A DNA stretch of 64,000 nt, taken from contig NZ_JMIT01000001.1 in the NCBI RefSeq assembly GCF_000731675.1, positions 743,526 to 807,525 on the forward strand, given 5' to 3'. This document shows, piece by piece, positions 1-7,997 of the stretch. The translations under genes were made by a program, and so were the position numbers. Origin of the DNA: Pseudomonas capeferrum (lineage in GTDB: Bacteria; Pseudomonadota; Gammaproteobacteria; Pseudomonadales; Pseudomonadaceae). The number at the start of each line of letters is the position of its first letter. Within the stretch, counting starts at the first letter, position 1. The notes below the pieces were generated by a model, which saw nothing but the letters and a program-made list of their open reading frames with translations, made no database searches and had not been told where the DNA came from.

Positions 1-264
1 TATGCCGATCTCCGACAAGCGCTTCCACAAGGCTTCGTGGGCCAGGGCCGAGAGCACCGAGCAGTCATCGGGGGCGATGATAGCGTCAGGGTAGACAGTG
101 AGCCACACCGAGGCGATCTCGGTTGCGCGGCGGGGCTGGGCCTCGGCATAGGGGTTTTGCCACAGGCGCGATTGCCCCGAATACAAAAGGGCCCGCTGCT
201 GGGAGGCCTTGAGCATGGAACGGTCTTCGAGCCACTGGATGTATGACGGGTCGGGTTGAGTCAT
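1..264 (-). CDS. Partial CDS, GH13 glycosidase/trehalose synthase-like N-terminus
   Basis: This is the first 88 codons of a gene that runs off the left edge. It starts at ATG 264 behind a GAGAGGAC ribosome-binding site and has no in-frame stop. The visible protein begins MTQPDPSYIQWLEDRS and continues with an ALLYSGQSRLWQNPY stretch and an IASVWLTVYP stretch. From memory this resembles the N-terminus of Pseudomonas GH13 alpha-glucosyl enzymes annotated as trehalose synthase-like, but none of the GH13 catalytic motifs lie in the visible part. The gene itself is well supported by frame, start and ribosome-binding site. The family is tentative. Confidence 0.6.
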   Translation of the reverse strand, partial: MTQPDPSYIQWLEDRSMLKASQQRALLYSGQSRLWQNPYAEAQPRRATEIASVWLTVYPDAIIAPDDCSVLSALAHEALWKRLSEIGI

Positions 265-364
265 CTCGCGTCCTCTCTGCGTGTCGGCACCGGCCACAGT
301 TATGACGGCTTCGCACGCGGAACGTTCGCAATGCCTGCGCGGCGTGTTCCCAGGGGGAAAAGGG

Positions 365-1318
365 TCAGCGCCGCGCCGACAGCTGCTGCGGTGCCAGAAA
401 CGCACTGTGGAAGTAGTTGCGCAACGCCTGCATGGCCGGGCTGAACGCCCGCTCGCGGTGCCAGGCCAGGCCCACGCTCATCGGCGTCACCGGGTCACTG
501 ATGGTCACCGTCTCGATCCGCTTGCCTTCCAGCGACCAGGGCCTGTGCACCAGGTCGGAGAGGATCGCCACGCCGCTGCCATTGGCCACCATGCTGCGCA
601 CGGCCTCCACCGAGCTGGTCCGCACGCGCACGCTGGGCCGCTGCCCGGCCTGCTCCCAGTAGCGCATGGCGCTTTGTTCGGCCTCGTCCACCGTCAGCAG
701 AATGAACGGTTCGCCGGCCACATCCGCCAGGCTCACCGCAGAGCGCTCGCACAGCGGGTGGTGGCCGGGCAGCCACAGTCGGCGTTCGGAGTTGAAGAGG
801 GTTTCCGAGACGATGTCCGGGTGGGTGAGGTTGGCGGTGAGCACCACAGCCATGTCGAAACGGCCCTCAAGCAGGCCCTGTTCGATGGCGCTGCGCTCCT
901 GTTCATGCACGTGCAGGGTCACGTCCGGGTGCCAGTGTTCCAGCCGTTGCAGGTGGTGCGGCAGGAAGTAGCCCATCACGGTATAGCTGGCGGCCAGGCG
1001 CAGCAGGCCGCTGGCGCGCACGTCAGGCAGCGGGCTGTTCAGCGCGTCGTCCACGCTGCGCAGAATCACATAGGCCCGGTTGAGAAAATGCCGGCCAGCC
1101 TCGGTCAGGCTCATACCTTGGGCCGAGCGCTGGAACAGCAGCACACCGAGCATCGCCTCCAGTTCCTTGATCGCCGTGGTCACGGCCGATTGAGAGATGT
1201 TCAGGTGGATCGCCGCCTGGGAAATCTGGCCGATCTCGGCAGTGGCCACGAAGTAGCGGACCTGGCGCAGGGTCAGTGACAAAGTAGGCTCCCGGTGTAT
1301 CTGATTTTCAGAAGACAC
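365..1318 (-). CDS. LysR-family transcriptional regulator
   Basis: A 317-aa LysR-type regulator. The N-terminal winged helix-turn-helix spans about residues 15-75, with the typical LRQVRYFVATAE start and SQSAVTTAIKELEAMLG recognition helix. The rest fits a periplasmic-binding-like effector domain (about residues 100-305). It is divergently transcribed from the pxpA-pxpB-pxpC operon with only 84 bp between the two starts, so it is probably the local regulator of that operon, possibly responding to 5-oxoproline or a related compound. The ligand cannot be read from the sequence. The long opposite-strand ORF over the same bases is a GC-rich shadow. Confidence 0.93.
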   Translation of the reverse strand: MSSENQIHREPTLSLTLRQVRYFVATAEIGQISQAAIHLNISQSAVTTAIKELEAMLGVLLFQRSAQGMSLTEAGRHFLNRAYVILRSVDDALNSPLPDVRASGLLRLAASYTVMGYFLPHHLQRLEHWHPDVTLHVHEQERSAIEQGLLEGRFDMAVVLTANLTHPDIVSETLFNSERRLWLPGHHPLCERSAVSLADVAGEPFILLTVDEAEQSAMRYWEQAGQRPSVRVRTSSVEAVRSMVANGSGVAILSDLVHRPWSLEGKRIETVTISDPVTPMSVGLAWHRERAFSPAMQALRNYFHSAFLAPQQLSARR

Positions 1319-1321
1319 CCT

Positions 1322-1335
1322 ATCTGTTTATAGAT
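1322..1335. promoter_or_regulatory. Small palindrome in LysR/pxpA divergent promoter region
   Basis: An ATCT-N6-AGAT palindrome sits in the 84-bp gap between the divergent LysR and pxpA starts. Short AT-rich dyads in such gaps are often LysR-type operators. It does not match the canonical T-N11-A spacing exactly, so this is a weak call based mainly on position. Confidence 0.3.
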
Positions 1336-1402
1336 CTTCCCAAGGGGGAGAGGAGAATCTAACGTGGCTTTCACGCAGTCACAAGCACCAGGAGATACAT
1401 TC

Positions 1403-2161
1403 ATGCAGGTGGTGGATTTCAATTCGGACATGGGAGAGGGATTCGGCCCGTGGACCATTGGTGACGGCGTCGACGAGGCGTTGATGGCTTTCATCAGCTC
1501 GGCCAACATTGCGACTGGCTTCCATGCCGGCGACCCGGGCACCATGCGCCGTACTGTCGAGCGGGCCAAGGCGCTAGGGGTGGCGGTCGGGGCACACCCG
1601 GGCTTTCGTGACCTGGTCGGTTTCGGCCGGCGACACATCAATGCCCCGGCCCAGGAGCTGGTCGACGACATGCTTTACCAACTGGGCGCGCTGCGTGAAA
1701 TCGCCCGTGCCCAGGGGGTGACGCTGCAACACATCAAGCCCCACGGCGCGTTGTACATGCACTTGGCGCGCGATGAAGAGGCTGCACGGCTGCTGGTGCA
1801 GAACCTGCGTGTGATCGAACCGCAGTTGCTGCTGTACTGCATGCCGGGCTCGGTGATCTGCCGTGTCGCCCAGGCACTCGGGCAGCCGGTGATCCGCGAG
1901 TTCTATGCCGACCGCGAGTACGACATGAGCGGCTCTATCGTGTTCACCCGCAACGTGCGCAGCCATGACCCCAAGGCCGTCGCTGAGCGCGTGCTGCGGG
2001 CTTGCCAGCAAGGCCTGGTGCGCACGGTAGAGGGGCAGGACCTGGCCATCGAGTTCGATTCCATTTGCCTGCACAGTGATACCCCAGGGGCGCTCGACCT
2101 GGTCGAGGCTACGCGCCAGGCGCTCGATCAGGCGGGTATCGCGGTGCGTGCGCCACGCTGA
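1403..2161 (+). CDS. pxpA: 5-oxoprolinase subunit A (LamB/YcsF family)
   Basis: A 252-aa LamB/YcsF-family protein. PxpA acts with PxpB and PxpC in ATP-dependent hydrolysis of 5-oxoproline (pyroglutamate) to glutamate, a housekeeping clearance reaction in the cytoplasm. Visible family motifs are [12 protein letters not shown] at the N-terminus, ATGFHAGDP with the following [14 protein letters not shown] segment, and HIKPHGALY in the middle. ATG 1403 is chosen because AGGAG lies 8-9 bp upstream and the protein then starts at the conserved motif. An upstream in-frame ATG at 1364 would add residues the family lacks. The length is close to the roughly 244 aa of E. coli PxpA. First gene of a pxpABC operon. 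Confidence 0.93.
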   Translation: MQVVDFNSDMGEGFGPWTIGDGVDEALMAFISSANIATGFHAGDPGTMRRTVERAKALGVAVGAHPGFRDLVGFGRRHINAPAQELVDDMLYQLGALREIARAQGVTLQHIKPHGALYMHLARDEEAARLLVQNLRVIEPQLLLYCMPGSVICRVAQALGQPVIREFYADREYDMSGSIVFTRNVRSHDPKAVAERVLRACQQGLVRTVEGQDLAIEFDSICLHSDTPGALDLVEATRQALDQAGIAVRAPR

Positions 2162-2254
2162 GTAGCAGCGGCGCCCGGCGCTTGGAGGCCGGGGCCCTTG
2201 CATTGATTTGATTTCGCCTGCCTTTCTATAAAGATTCCAAAAAAAGGAACAGTC

Positions 2255-3142
2255 ATGGCCGAGCCGGTTGCTTCAACCCCGATCCGCTACAGCTTCGGTG
2301 CCGACGAGCACCTGTTTGCCGAAGTCAGTGACAGCATGTCGTTGGAGGCCTTCTTCAAGGGCATGGCCGTCACCCGCGCGGTGGAGCGACTTGGCCTGGA
2401 GGGCGTACTCGACGTATGCCTCGCCAATGCCTCGTTCCAGATCCGCTTCGACCCTGACCGCATTGCCCCCCAGGCCCTGCTCGAAGCCGTACGCGGCGCC
2501 GAGGCAGAGGCGGTGGCCGAGCGCTCGCTGCAGACCCGCATTATCGAAATCCCGGTGCTGTACAACGACCCGTGGACCCACGAAACCCTGATGCGTTTTC
2601 GTGACCGTCACCAGGACCCGAGCAGCACTGACCTTGAGTATGCGGCGCGGGTCAACGGCCTGGCCGATGTCGAGGCGTTCATTGCCGCGCACAGTGGCGC
2701 GCCCTGGTTCGTGTCGATGGTCGGCTTCGTTGCCGGCCTACCGTTCATGTTCCAGATGGTCGAGCGCGAGCGGCAGTTGCAGGTGCCCAAGTACCTGCGT
2801 CCGCGTACCGACACACCCAAGTTGACCCTCGGCCATGGCGGTTGCTTCGGGTGCATCTACTCGGTGCGCGGAGCAGGCGGCTACCAGATGTTCGGCGTTA
2901 CCCCGGCGCCGATCTACGACCCGCAGCAGACCTTGGCCTACCTCAAGGCGCACATGGTGTTCTTCCGCCCTGGGGACATCGTGCAGTTCAAGCCTATCGA
3001 CCGCCGAACCTATGACCAGGCCGTTGCGGATGTGGAGGAGGGCCACTTCAACCTGCGCATTCGCCCGGTGACGTTTTCCCTGGATGCCTTCCTCGCCGAC
3101 CCGGTCGGCTACCCCAAGACGCTGCAGGAGGTGCTGGCATGA
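2255..3142 (+). CDS. pxpB: 5-oxoprolinase subunit B (KipI/allophanate hydrolase subunit 1 family)
   Basis: A 295-aa carboxyltransferase-domain protein of the KipI/PxpB family, partner of PxpC. The C-terminal half carries the family core: FVSMVGFVAGLPFMF, then VPKYLRPRTDTPKLTLGHGG and a VFFRPGDIVQFKPI strand. It is clearly longer than the roughly 218-aa E. coli PxpB. The extra length is mainly at the N-terminus, and a MRFRDRHQDPSSTDLEYAARVNGL insertion is also visible. The start at 2255 follows AAAAAAGGAAC. Its stop overlaps the pxpC start by 4 bp (ATGA), which indicates translational coupling. Urea-amidolyase-type carboxyltransferase proteins are related, but the trio with a YcsF gene favours 5-oxoprolinase. 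Confidence 0.88.
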   Translation: MAEPVASTPIRYSFGADEHLFAEVSDSMSLEAFFKGMAVTRAVERLGLEGVLDVCLANASFQIRFDPDRIAPQALLEAVRGAEAEAVAERSLQTRIIEIPVLYNDPWTHETLMRFRDRHQDPSSTDLEYAARVNGLADVEAFIAAHSGAPWFVSMVGFVAGLPFMFQMVERERQLQVPKYLRPRTDTPKLTLGHGGCFGCIYSVRGAGGYQMFGVTPAPIYDPQQTLAYLKAHMVFFRPGDIVQFKPIDRRTYDQAVADVEEGHFNLRIRPVTFSLDAFLADPVGYPKTLQEVLA

Positions 3143-4110
3143 TCAAGGTACTCAAACCCGGCCTGGCCACATCGGTACAGGACCTTGGTCGCGAAGGCTA
3201 TTACCACTTGGGCATTCCGCCGTCCGGGGCGCTCGACCAATATGCCCTGAGCGCCGCCAACCATCTGGTCGGCAACCCGGCAGGTGCAGCAGGGCTGGAA
3301 TGCGCGCTGGTGGGACCAGAGCTTGAGTTCCAGCACGATGCGCTGGTGGCGGTATGCGGAGCGCAGATGCCCGCCTTGCTCGACGGCCGTGAGCAGCGCC
3401 CCGACACCGCGTTTGCGGTCAGGGCAGGGCAGGTGTTGCGTTTCGGCTTCCCCACCGCAGGTGCCCGGGCGTACCTGGCCGTGGCCGGCGGTATCGATGT
3501 ACCCGAAGTGCTCGGCAGCCGTTCGACCTACGCCCTGGGTGCGTTGGGCGGGCTGCACGGGCGCAAGTTGATGGGGGGTGATGTATTGCCGGTCGGTGTG
3601 CCCAGCGGCAAGACCCGGGCTGGCGCGAGCCTGCCGATGGCCCTGCGCCAGGCGCTGGGTGGCGAGGTGGTAGTGCGGGTGGTGCCGGGGTTGTATTTCC
3701 ATCGCCTGACCGACGCGGCGGCGCAGAGCTTCTTCACTCAGGCGTGGACCGTCGGCTCCGAGGCGGACCGTATCGGCTACCGCTACAAGGGCGCTAGCGC
3801 ATTGAGCTTCCAGCCACGTGAGCAGCCGTTTGGCGCAGGCTCGGACCCCTCGAACATCGTCGACAGCTGCTATCCGATCGGTTCGATCCAGGTGCCAGCG
3901 GGGCTGGAGCCGATCATTCTGCACCGCGATGCGGTGTCGGGCGGCGGGTATGCCATGATCGGCACGGTGATCAGCGCCGACCTGGACCTGATCGGGCAGA
4001 TGCAGCCCAATCAGCAGGCGCGGTTCTTGGCGGTGAGCCTGGAGCAGGCGTTGGAGGCACGGCGGTCGTACAAGAAGAAGCTGGGGTGCCTGGCCCGGTT
4101 GTTTGCTTGA
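3139..4110 (+). CDS. pxpC: 5-oxoprolinase subunit C (KipA/biotin-dependent carboxyltransferase-like)
   Basis: A 323-aa protein of the KipA/allophanate hydrolase subunit 2 family, third subunit of the 5-oxoprolinase complex. Recognisable elements are the opening IKVLKPGLATSVQDLGREGY, PPSGALDQYALSAANHLVGNP, the YLAVAGGIDVPEVLGSRSTY segment, and VVPGLYFHRLTD in the middle of the protein. The ATG overlaps the end of pxpB by 4 bp. The gene ends the operon. About 175 bp follow before the decayed esterase on the other strand, and no convincing terminator hairpin was identified there. Confidence 0.92.
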   Translation: MIKVLKPGLATSVQDLGREGYYHLGIPPSGALDQYALSAANHLVGNPAGAAGLECALVGPELEFQHDALVAVCGAQMPALLDGREQRPDTAFAVRAGQVLRFGFPTAGARAYLAVAGGIDVPEVLGSRSTYALGALGGLHGRKLMGGDVLPVGVPSGKTRAGASLPMALRQALGGEVVVRVVPGLYFHRLTDAAAQSFFTQAWTVGSEADRIGYRYKGASALSFQPREQPFGAGSDPSNIVDSCYPIGSIQVPAGLEPIILHRDAVSGGGYAMIGTVISADLDLIGQMQPNQQARFLAVSLEQALEARRSYKKKLGCLARLFA

Positions 4111-4285
4111 TTGCTGGGTGGGTTGAGTGACAGGCCATCGCTATTGCCGAGGGTCTAGTCGCTCGCCTGTATCAGGAAGCATCCTGCTCATACCCTCGCT
4201 CAGGTACCTCATTGGTATGACATAGTTCCACCAACCGCTCTTGTGTGCGTTACACCTGGCTAGATGCAGGCTGTCCACACATCGC

Positions 4286-5585
4286 TCAAAAGCTGCCACT
4301 GAAACTCGCAAACAAGCTGGCGTCCTGGGCCTCGCTCTGCAGGGTGGTCGTTGTAACTCCGATACTGGCGCTCACATCGCCTAACACTACCCGCACCCCC
4401 AGCAGCGCAGTCACGTAGTAACGGTCGAACTCCAGCCCCGGCACCCGATACGGGCCAGCTCCAGGTACGGTTTGCAGCCATGCGTTGGCCTGCTTGCTGC
4501 CTTCAAACGCCTGATCGTAGGTGATCTGTGCATAAGGCTCAAAACGACTTGCTCGTAGACGGGCCTGCCAACCAATTCGACCCACGGTCGAGTCAACCTT
4601 TTGATCGTAATAGCCCATGGCGGTGAAGCTTCTATTGCTCTCGACATAGTCATCTAACTCCACCCGCTGCCAGATGATTGCGGCCAGCGGCCCATGTCGC
4701 AAATCGCCCACATTGTCGAACTCATAACCTGTGTTAAGGGCCATCGTGAGGTTGTGCCCTTCTGGAGTACCGTTGTGGGTGTGGGTAGCAGGTCCGATCT
4801 GAACCTTACGGGTGACGTCATAATCCAGCCAGCTATAGCTGAGCTGGCCATTCACCCACATTCGCTCACCGTACCAGCCACTAAACAGGCCGAGGGTTGA
4901 GTCGGACTGCGTGTACCCCCCTTGATGCGCACCGAAGTTAGCCTCCACGCGACCAACACCGGCGAAGCCTCCCATTACAACGCCGTTGCGGGACCAATCG
5001 ACGCCAAACAAGCCAGCAGGGGCCGAGCCGTCGTACAGGCGTCCATGATCATAACGCTGAGTGTCGTTACGAAGGCTACCCCACCACGATGCCAATCTGG
5101 TCAGTCACTGTCGCACTGACCACGACTGGCACTTGGCTAGGGTCGACAATAGACGCCATGTCATTGATGCCGCCCCAGACCGTGTACAGCGCCCGGGGAT
5201 CAGCGACACCACCAGTGGTCGAAAGGTACTGAGCCAGCTGGTCTGTCAACGAGGGGATCGGCCCAAGCTCACCGGCCGCCGGCATGCTCACTCGCGCACC
5301 ACCCGCAGCGTAATTGTCGCCCGTCTGGCCATTGCCGTTGGCGCTTGCATCCACACCATAGTGGTCAGCCAAATGCTCTGACCAGACCTTGCCCGGATTG
5401 GTGGTCAACTTACCTAGCCCAGCTTGAACCCCAGGAGGTAGCAACGGCCGGTAATAGCCACTGTCGGTGTAACTGTCGCCCAGAAAAAGGGTGCGCGAGA
5501 AGGGCGCTTCTGTGGCAATTGAAGGCGTTGCGACGAAGAACAGCGCCGTAGCTGCACCAGCAAGTATGCACGTTCTGATCGACAT
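4286..5585 (-). pseudogene. Decayed autotransporter esterase (GDSL/SGNH passenger plus beta-barrel)
   Basis: Two overlapping fragments in different frames look like one broken EstA/EstP-type autotransporter esterase. The upstream fragment (5076-5585, 169 aa) has a signal peptide ending near SIATEA, the block I nucleophile motif FLGDSYTDSGYY, block II GGARV and block III GGINDM, and stops just after a TVTDQIG segment. The downstream fragment (4286-5095) encodes about 269 aa of outer-membrane beta-barrel ending in a terminal Phe (SGSF). The end of the SGNH domain, including the Asp/His catalytic block, and the linker to the barrel are missing. Intact family members are about 630-650 aa, so some 200 codons were lost at a junction near 5080-5105, with a frame change. 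The downstream piece would need a TTG start and has no signal peptide. It is almost certainly non-functional. Confidence 0.85.
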
Positions 5586-5800
5586 GGAATCTTCCTGATG
5601 ATGTCCAGACGGGGCCTTGATAGGGGCTCACGAGACAGTCCTTATCGAGCCGAACCATGGCGAATTTTGCGGCGATCATAGGCGTGCCTTACTAAGTGCT
5701 GCTACTGACAAAACTAACAGTTCCACGCTGCGTTCAGACGTGCCTGCAAAGACCCCATGTTCGGTCATGCCGTTGAAAATGGGGGCGGTAAGCACGTGCG

Positions 5801-6640
5801 TTACTCACCTCTACAAATCCGTTTGCCGCGCTGCGAGGCCACTTCCAGCGCCTGCCCATCCCGCTGTTTGCCCTGCCGTGCCAGGCCTTCAAGCTGAGGT
5901 ATCAGCATGCCTTCCGGCAAATGCCGCCAGAACCGCCCGGGCATGTGCAGGCGCAGCGCGTCCGGGTTGAGGCGGGCAGGGTTGAAGGTGTGGCGATAAT
6001 AGGTGCGCCACAGTTCGGCGCCGGGGTCGTCGGCATGGCGCGCCCACTGCCGCCAGTCATCGGGGCAGTGGCGGCGGTAATCGAAGGCCTGGCCGTCGAA
6101 GCGGATGCCATCGGTGGGTGTGGCGATCAACCAGCGTTGTCGGCCCAGGCGGTCGGCGAAGTGCGCACTGGCATCGTGCAGGATGTCGTGGGCGGGCTCG
6201 TGATAGGCGACCAGGTCCAGCTGCAGTCGCTCGGCCAACGCCTCGGGCAGGGGGACAAAGCGCACGAAGGCATGCAGGTGGTGCGCCTCACGGCTGACCT
6301 GTTTGATCCGCCGGTGCAGCTCACTGCCCAGCCGGTCGCCCGCGAGCATGGCGGTGCGATCGCCATGGGCGACACGCCAGAGCACTTCGTACAGCAGGTT
6401 CCAGCGTTGCGCGCCGCGATAGCAGGCGGCCTGTGCCAACTGGCTCAGTAACGCCGCCGGCACTTTGCCGCGAAACGGGCCGGGGCCTTCAGGCAGCGGT
6501 GCCGGCACGGCCAGCAGATCATCGATAGGGCCTTGTGACCAGGTCACCTCGGCCGGGTCGATGCCATGGCCGAGCAGCGTTCGGGCTTGGTCACGCCAGG
6601 TGGCGAAGTGGTTATCACAGTCGAGCGCGATCACCCCCAC
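5801..6640 (-). CDS. DUF4130 family DNA metabolism protein, partner of radical SAM protein
   Basis: A 279-aa protein of the DUF4130 family (TIGR03915-like). It is typically encoded next to a radical SAM protein of suspected DNA modification or repair function. Visible features are SREAHHLHAFVRFVPLP, HDILHDASAHFADRLGRQRWLIATP and LWRTYYRHTFNPARLNPDALRLHMPGRFWRHLPE near the C-terminus. The exact reaction is unknown. The likely start is GTG at 6640, which overlaps the stop of the upstream radical SAM gene by 10 bp, so the two are translationally coupled. It therefore shares the LexA-box promoter upstream of that gene. Confidence 0.88.
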   Translation of the reverse strand: MGVIALDCDNHFATWRDQARTLLGHGIDPAEVTWSQGPIDDLLAVPAPLPEGPGPFRGKVPAALLSQLAQAACYRGAQRWNLLYEVLWRVAHGDRTAMLAGDRLGSELHRRIKQVSREAHHLHAFVRFVPLPEALAERLQLDLVAYHEPAHDILHDASAHFADRLGRQRWLIATPTDGIRFDGQAFDYRRHCPDDWRQWARHADDPGAELWRTYYRHTFNPARLNPDALRLHMPGRFWRHLPEGMLIPQLEGLARQGKQRDGQALEVASQRGKRICRGE

Positions 6641-7851
6641 AACCCCATCTGCACAGGCGCTTGTGGCTCGCGCAGGCGTTCGCGCAGCAGGCCGCTGCGC
6701 AGCTCGGCCTGGGCCGGGCGGTAGTCGCTGGTGACAATGAACGGCCGGGCCTTGTCCAGTACGCAGCGCAGTTGGATCAGGTCGTCATAGCGGATGCGCC
6801 GTTCACGGCGCAGCGCCACCAGGCGCTGCACGCTGCGCAGGCCGATGCCCGGGATACGTGCCAGCAAGGCCGGTTCGGCGCGGTTAACATCCAGCGGGAA
6901 AACTTCGCGATTGGCCAGCGCCCAGGCCAGCTTGGGGTCGATGTCCAGTGCCAGGTTGCCGCTATGGCCCAGCAGTTCGCCGGCCTTGTAGCCATAGCCA
7001 CGCAGCAGGAAGTCGGCCTGGTACAGGCGGTGTTCACGCAACAGCGGCGGCGCCGCCAGGGGCACGCTGCCTGGGCTGTCGGGGATCGGGCTGAAGGCCG
7101 AGTAGTACACACGCTTGAGGCCGTAACCCTGGTACAGCGACTCGGCATTGCGCAGCAGCGTGCTGTCATCGGTGGCGTCGGCGCCGACGATGACCTGGGT
7201 ACTTTGCCCGGCGGGCGTGAAGCGCGGCGCCTTCGGCTCATTGGCCACGGCTTGCTGGCCTTGGTGGATGACTGCCATGGCCTGGCGGATGGTGTGCGCG
7301 TGTTTCTCCGGTGCCAGGCGTTTGAGGCTGGCATCGGTCGGCAGCTCGATGTTGACGCTCAGGCGGTCGGCCAGGCGTCCGGCTTCCTCGATCAGCAGCG
7401 GGTCGGCGTCGGGTATGGTCTTGAGGTGGATGTAGCCGCGGAAGTTGTGCTCGTCGCGCAGCAACCGTGCCACGCGGATCAGTTGCTCCATGGTGTAGTC
7501 GGCCGAGCGGATGATGCCCGAGCTGAGGAACAGGCCGCTGATGCAGTTGCGCCGGTAGAAGTCCAGGGTCAGGCGCACCACTTCTTCCGGGGTGAAGCGC
7601 GCCCGCGGTACGTTGCTGGAGCGGCGGTTGACGCAGTACTGGCAGTCGTACAGGCAGAAGTTGGTCAGCAGCACCTTGAGTAGCGACACGCAGCGGCCGT
7701 CCGGCGTATAGCTGTGGCAGATGCCTATGCCATTGGTGGCGCCCAGGCCGTCGCCGCCGCGCGAGCTGCGCTTGGGCGCACCGCTGCTGGCACAGGAAGC
7801 ATCGTACTTGGCGGCGTCGGCGAGAATGCCGAGTTTGGCGATGAGCTGCAT
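6631..7851 (-). CDS. Putative DNA modification/repair radical SAM protein
   Basis: A 406-aa radical SAM protein of the TIGR03916-like family. The CxxxCxxC [4Fe-4S] motif is seen as NFCLYDCQYC near residue 65. A helix-hairpin-helix-like segment lies near the C-terminus (LLARIPGIGLRSVQRLVALRR), suggesting nucleic-acid binding. Start: an ATG at 7881 exists but lies inside a LexA operator at 7870-7885. ATG 7851 gives the MQLIAKLGILADAAKYDASC start typical of the family and leaves the operator just upstream. The downstream DUF4130 gene overlaps its end. The pair is thought to act on DNA, but the substrate is not established. The LexA box adds independent support for a damage-response role. Confidence 0.92.
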   Translation of the reverse strand: MQLIAKLGILADAAKYDASCASSGAPKRSSRGGDGLGATNGIGICHSYTPDGRCVSLLKVLLTNFCLYDCQYCVNRRSSNVPRARFTPEEVVRLTLDFYRRNCISGLFLSSGIIRSADYTMEQLIRVARLLRDEHNFRGYIHLKTIPDADPLLIEEAGRLADRLSVNIELPTDASLKRLAPEKHAHTIRQAMAVIHQGQQAVANEPKAPRFTPAGQSTQVIVGADATDDSTLLRNAESLYQGYGLKRVYYSAFSPIPDSPGSVPLAAPPLLREHRLYQADFLLRGYGYKAGELLGHSGNLALDIDPKLAWALANREVFPLDVNRAEPALLARIPGIGLRSVQRLVALRRERRIRYDDLIQLRCVLDKARPFIVTSDYRPAQAELRSGLLRERLREPQAPVQMGLWG

Positions 7852-7869
7852 AGTGGCTGACTCGAAACA

Positions 7870-7885
7870 CTGAATATTCATACAG
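7870..7885 (-). promoter_or_regulatory. LexA (SOS) box upstream of the radical SAM/DUF4130 pair
   Basis: The site reads CTG-AATATTCATA-CAG, an exact CTG-N10-CAG with an AT-rich centre. This is the gamma-proteobacterial LexA operator pattern. It ends about 19 bp upstream of the preferred ATG (7851) of the radical SAM gene and covers the alternative ATG at 7881. LexA bound here would block transcription of the two-gene operon. Confidence 0.75.
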
Positions 7886-7997
7886 TATTTTGAGCGCGGC
7901 CTGATTGCAAGCCCCAGTGATCGAGGTGCCCCAGTAAAACCCTCAGCTAAGCTTGTGCTGGACTTTACGGACAGCTACGAGGCGTGCGGGAGAGGAC

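Noticed and set aside
281-1279. Plus-strand 332-aa ORF opposite the first LysR gene
   Set aside because: Antisense shadow. The LysR protein on the other strand has clear family motifs over the same bases.
7879-7881. ATG 7881 as start of the radical SAM gene
   Set aside because: It lies inside the LexA operator and has no ribosome-binding site. The family N-terminus begins at ATG 7851.
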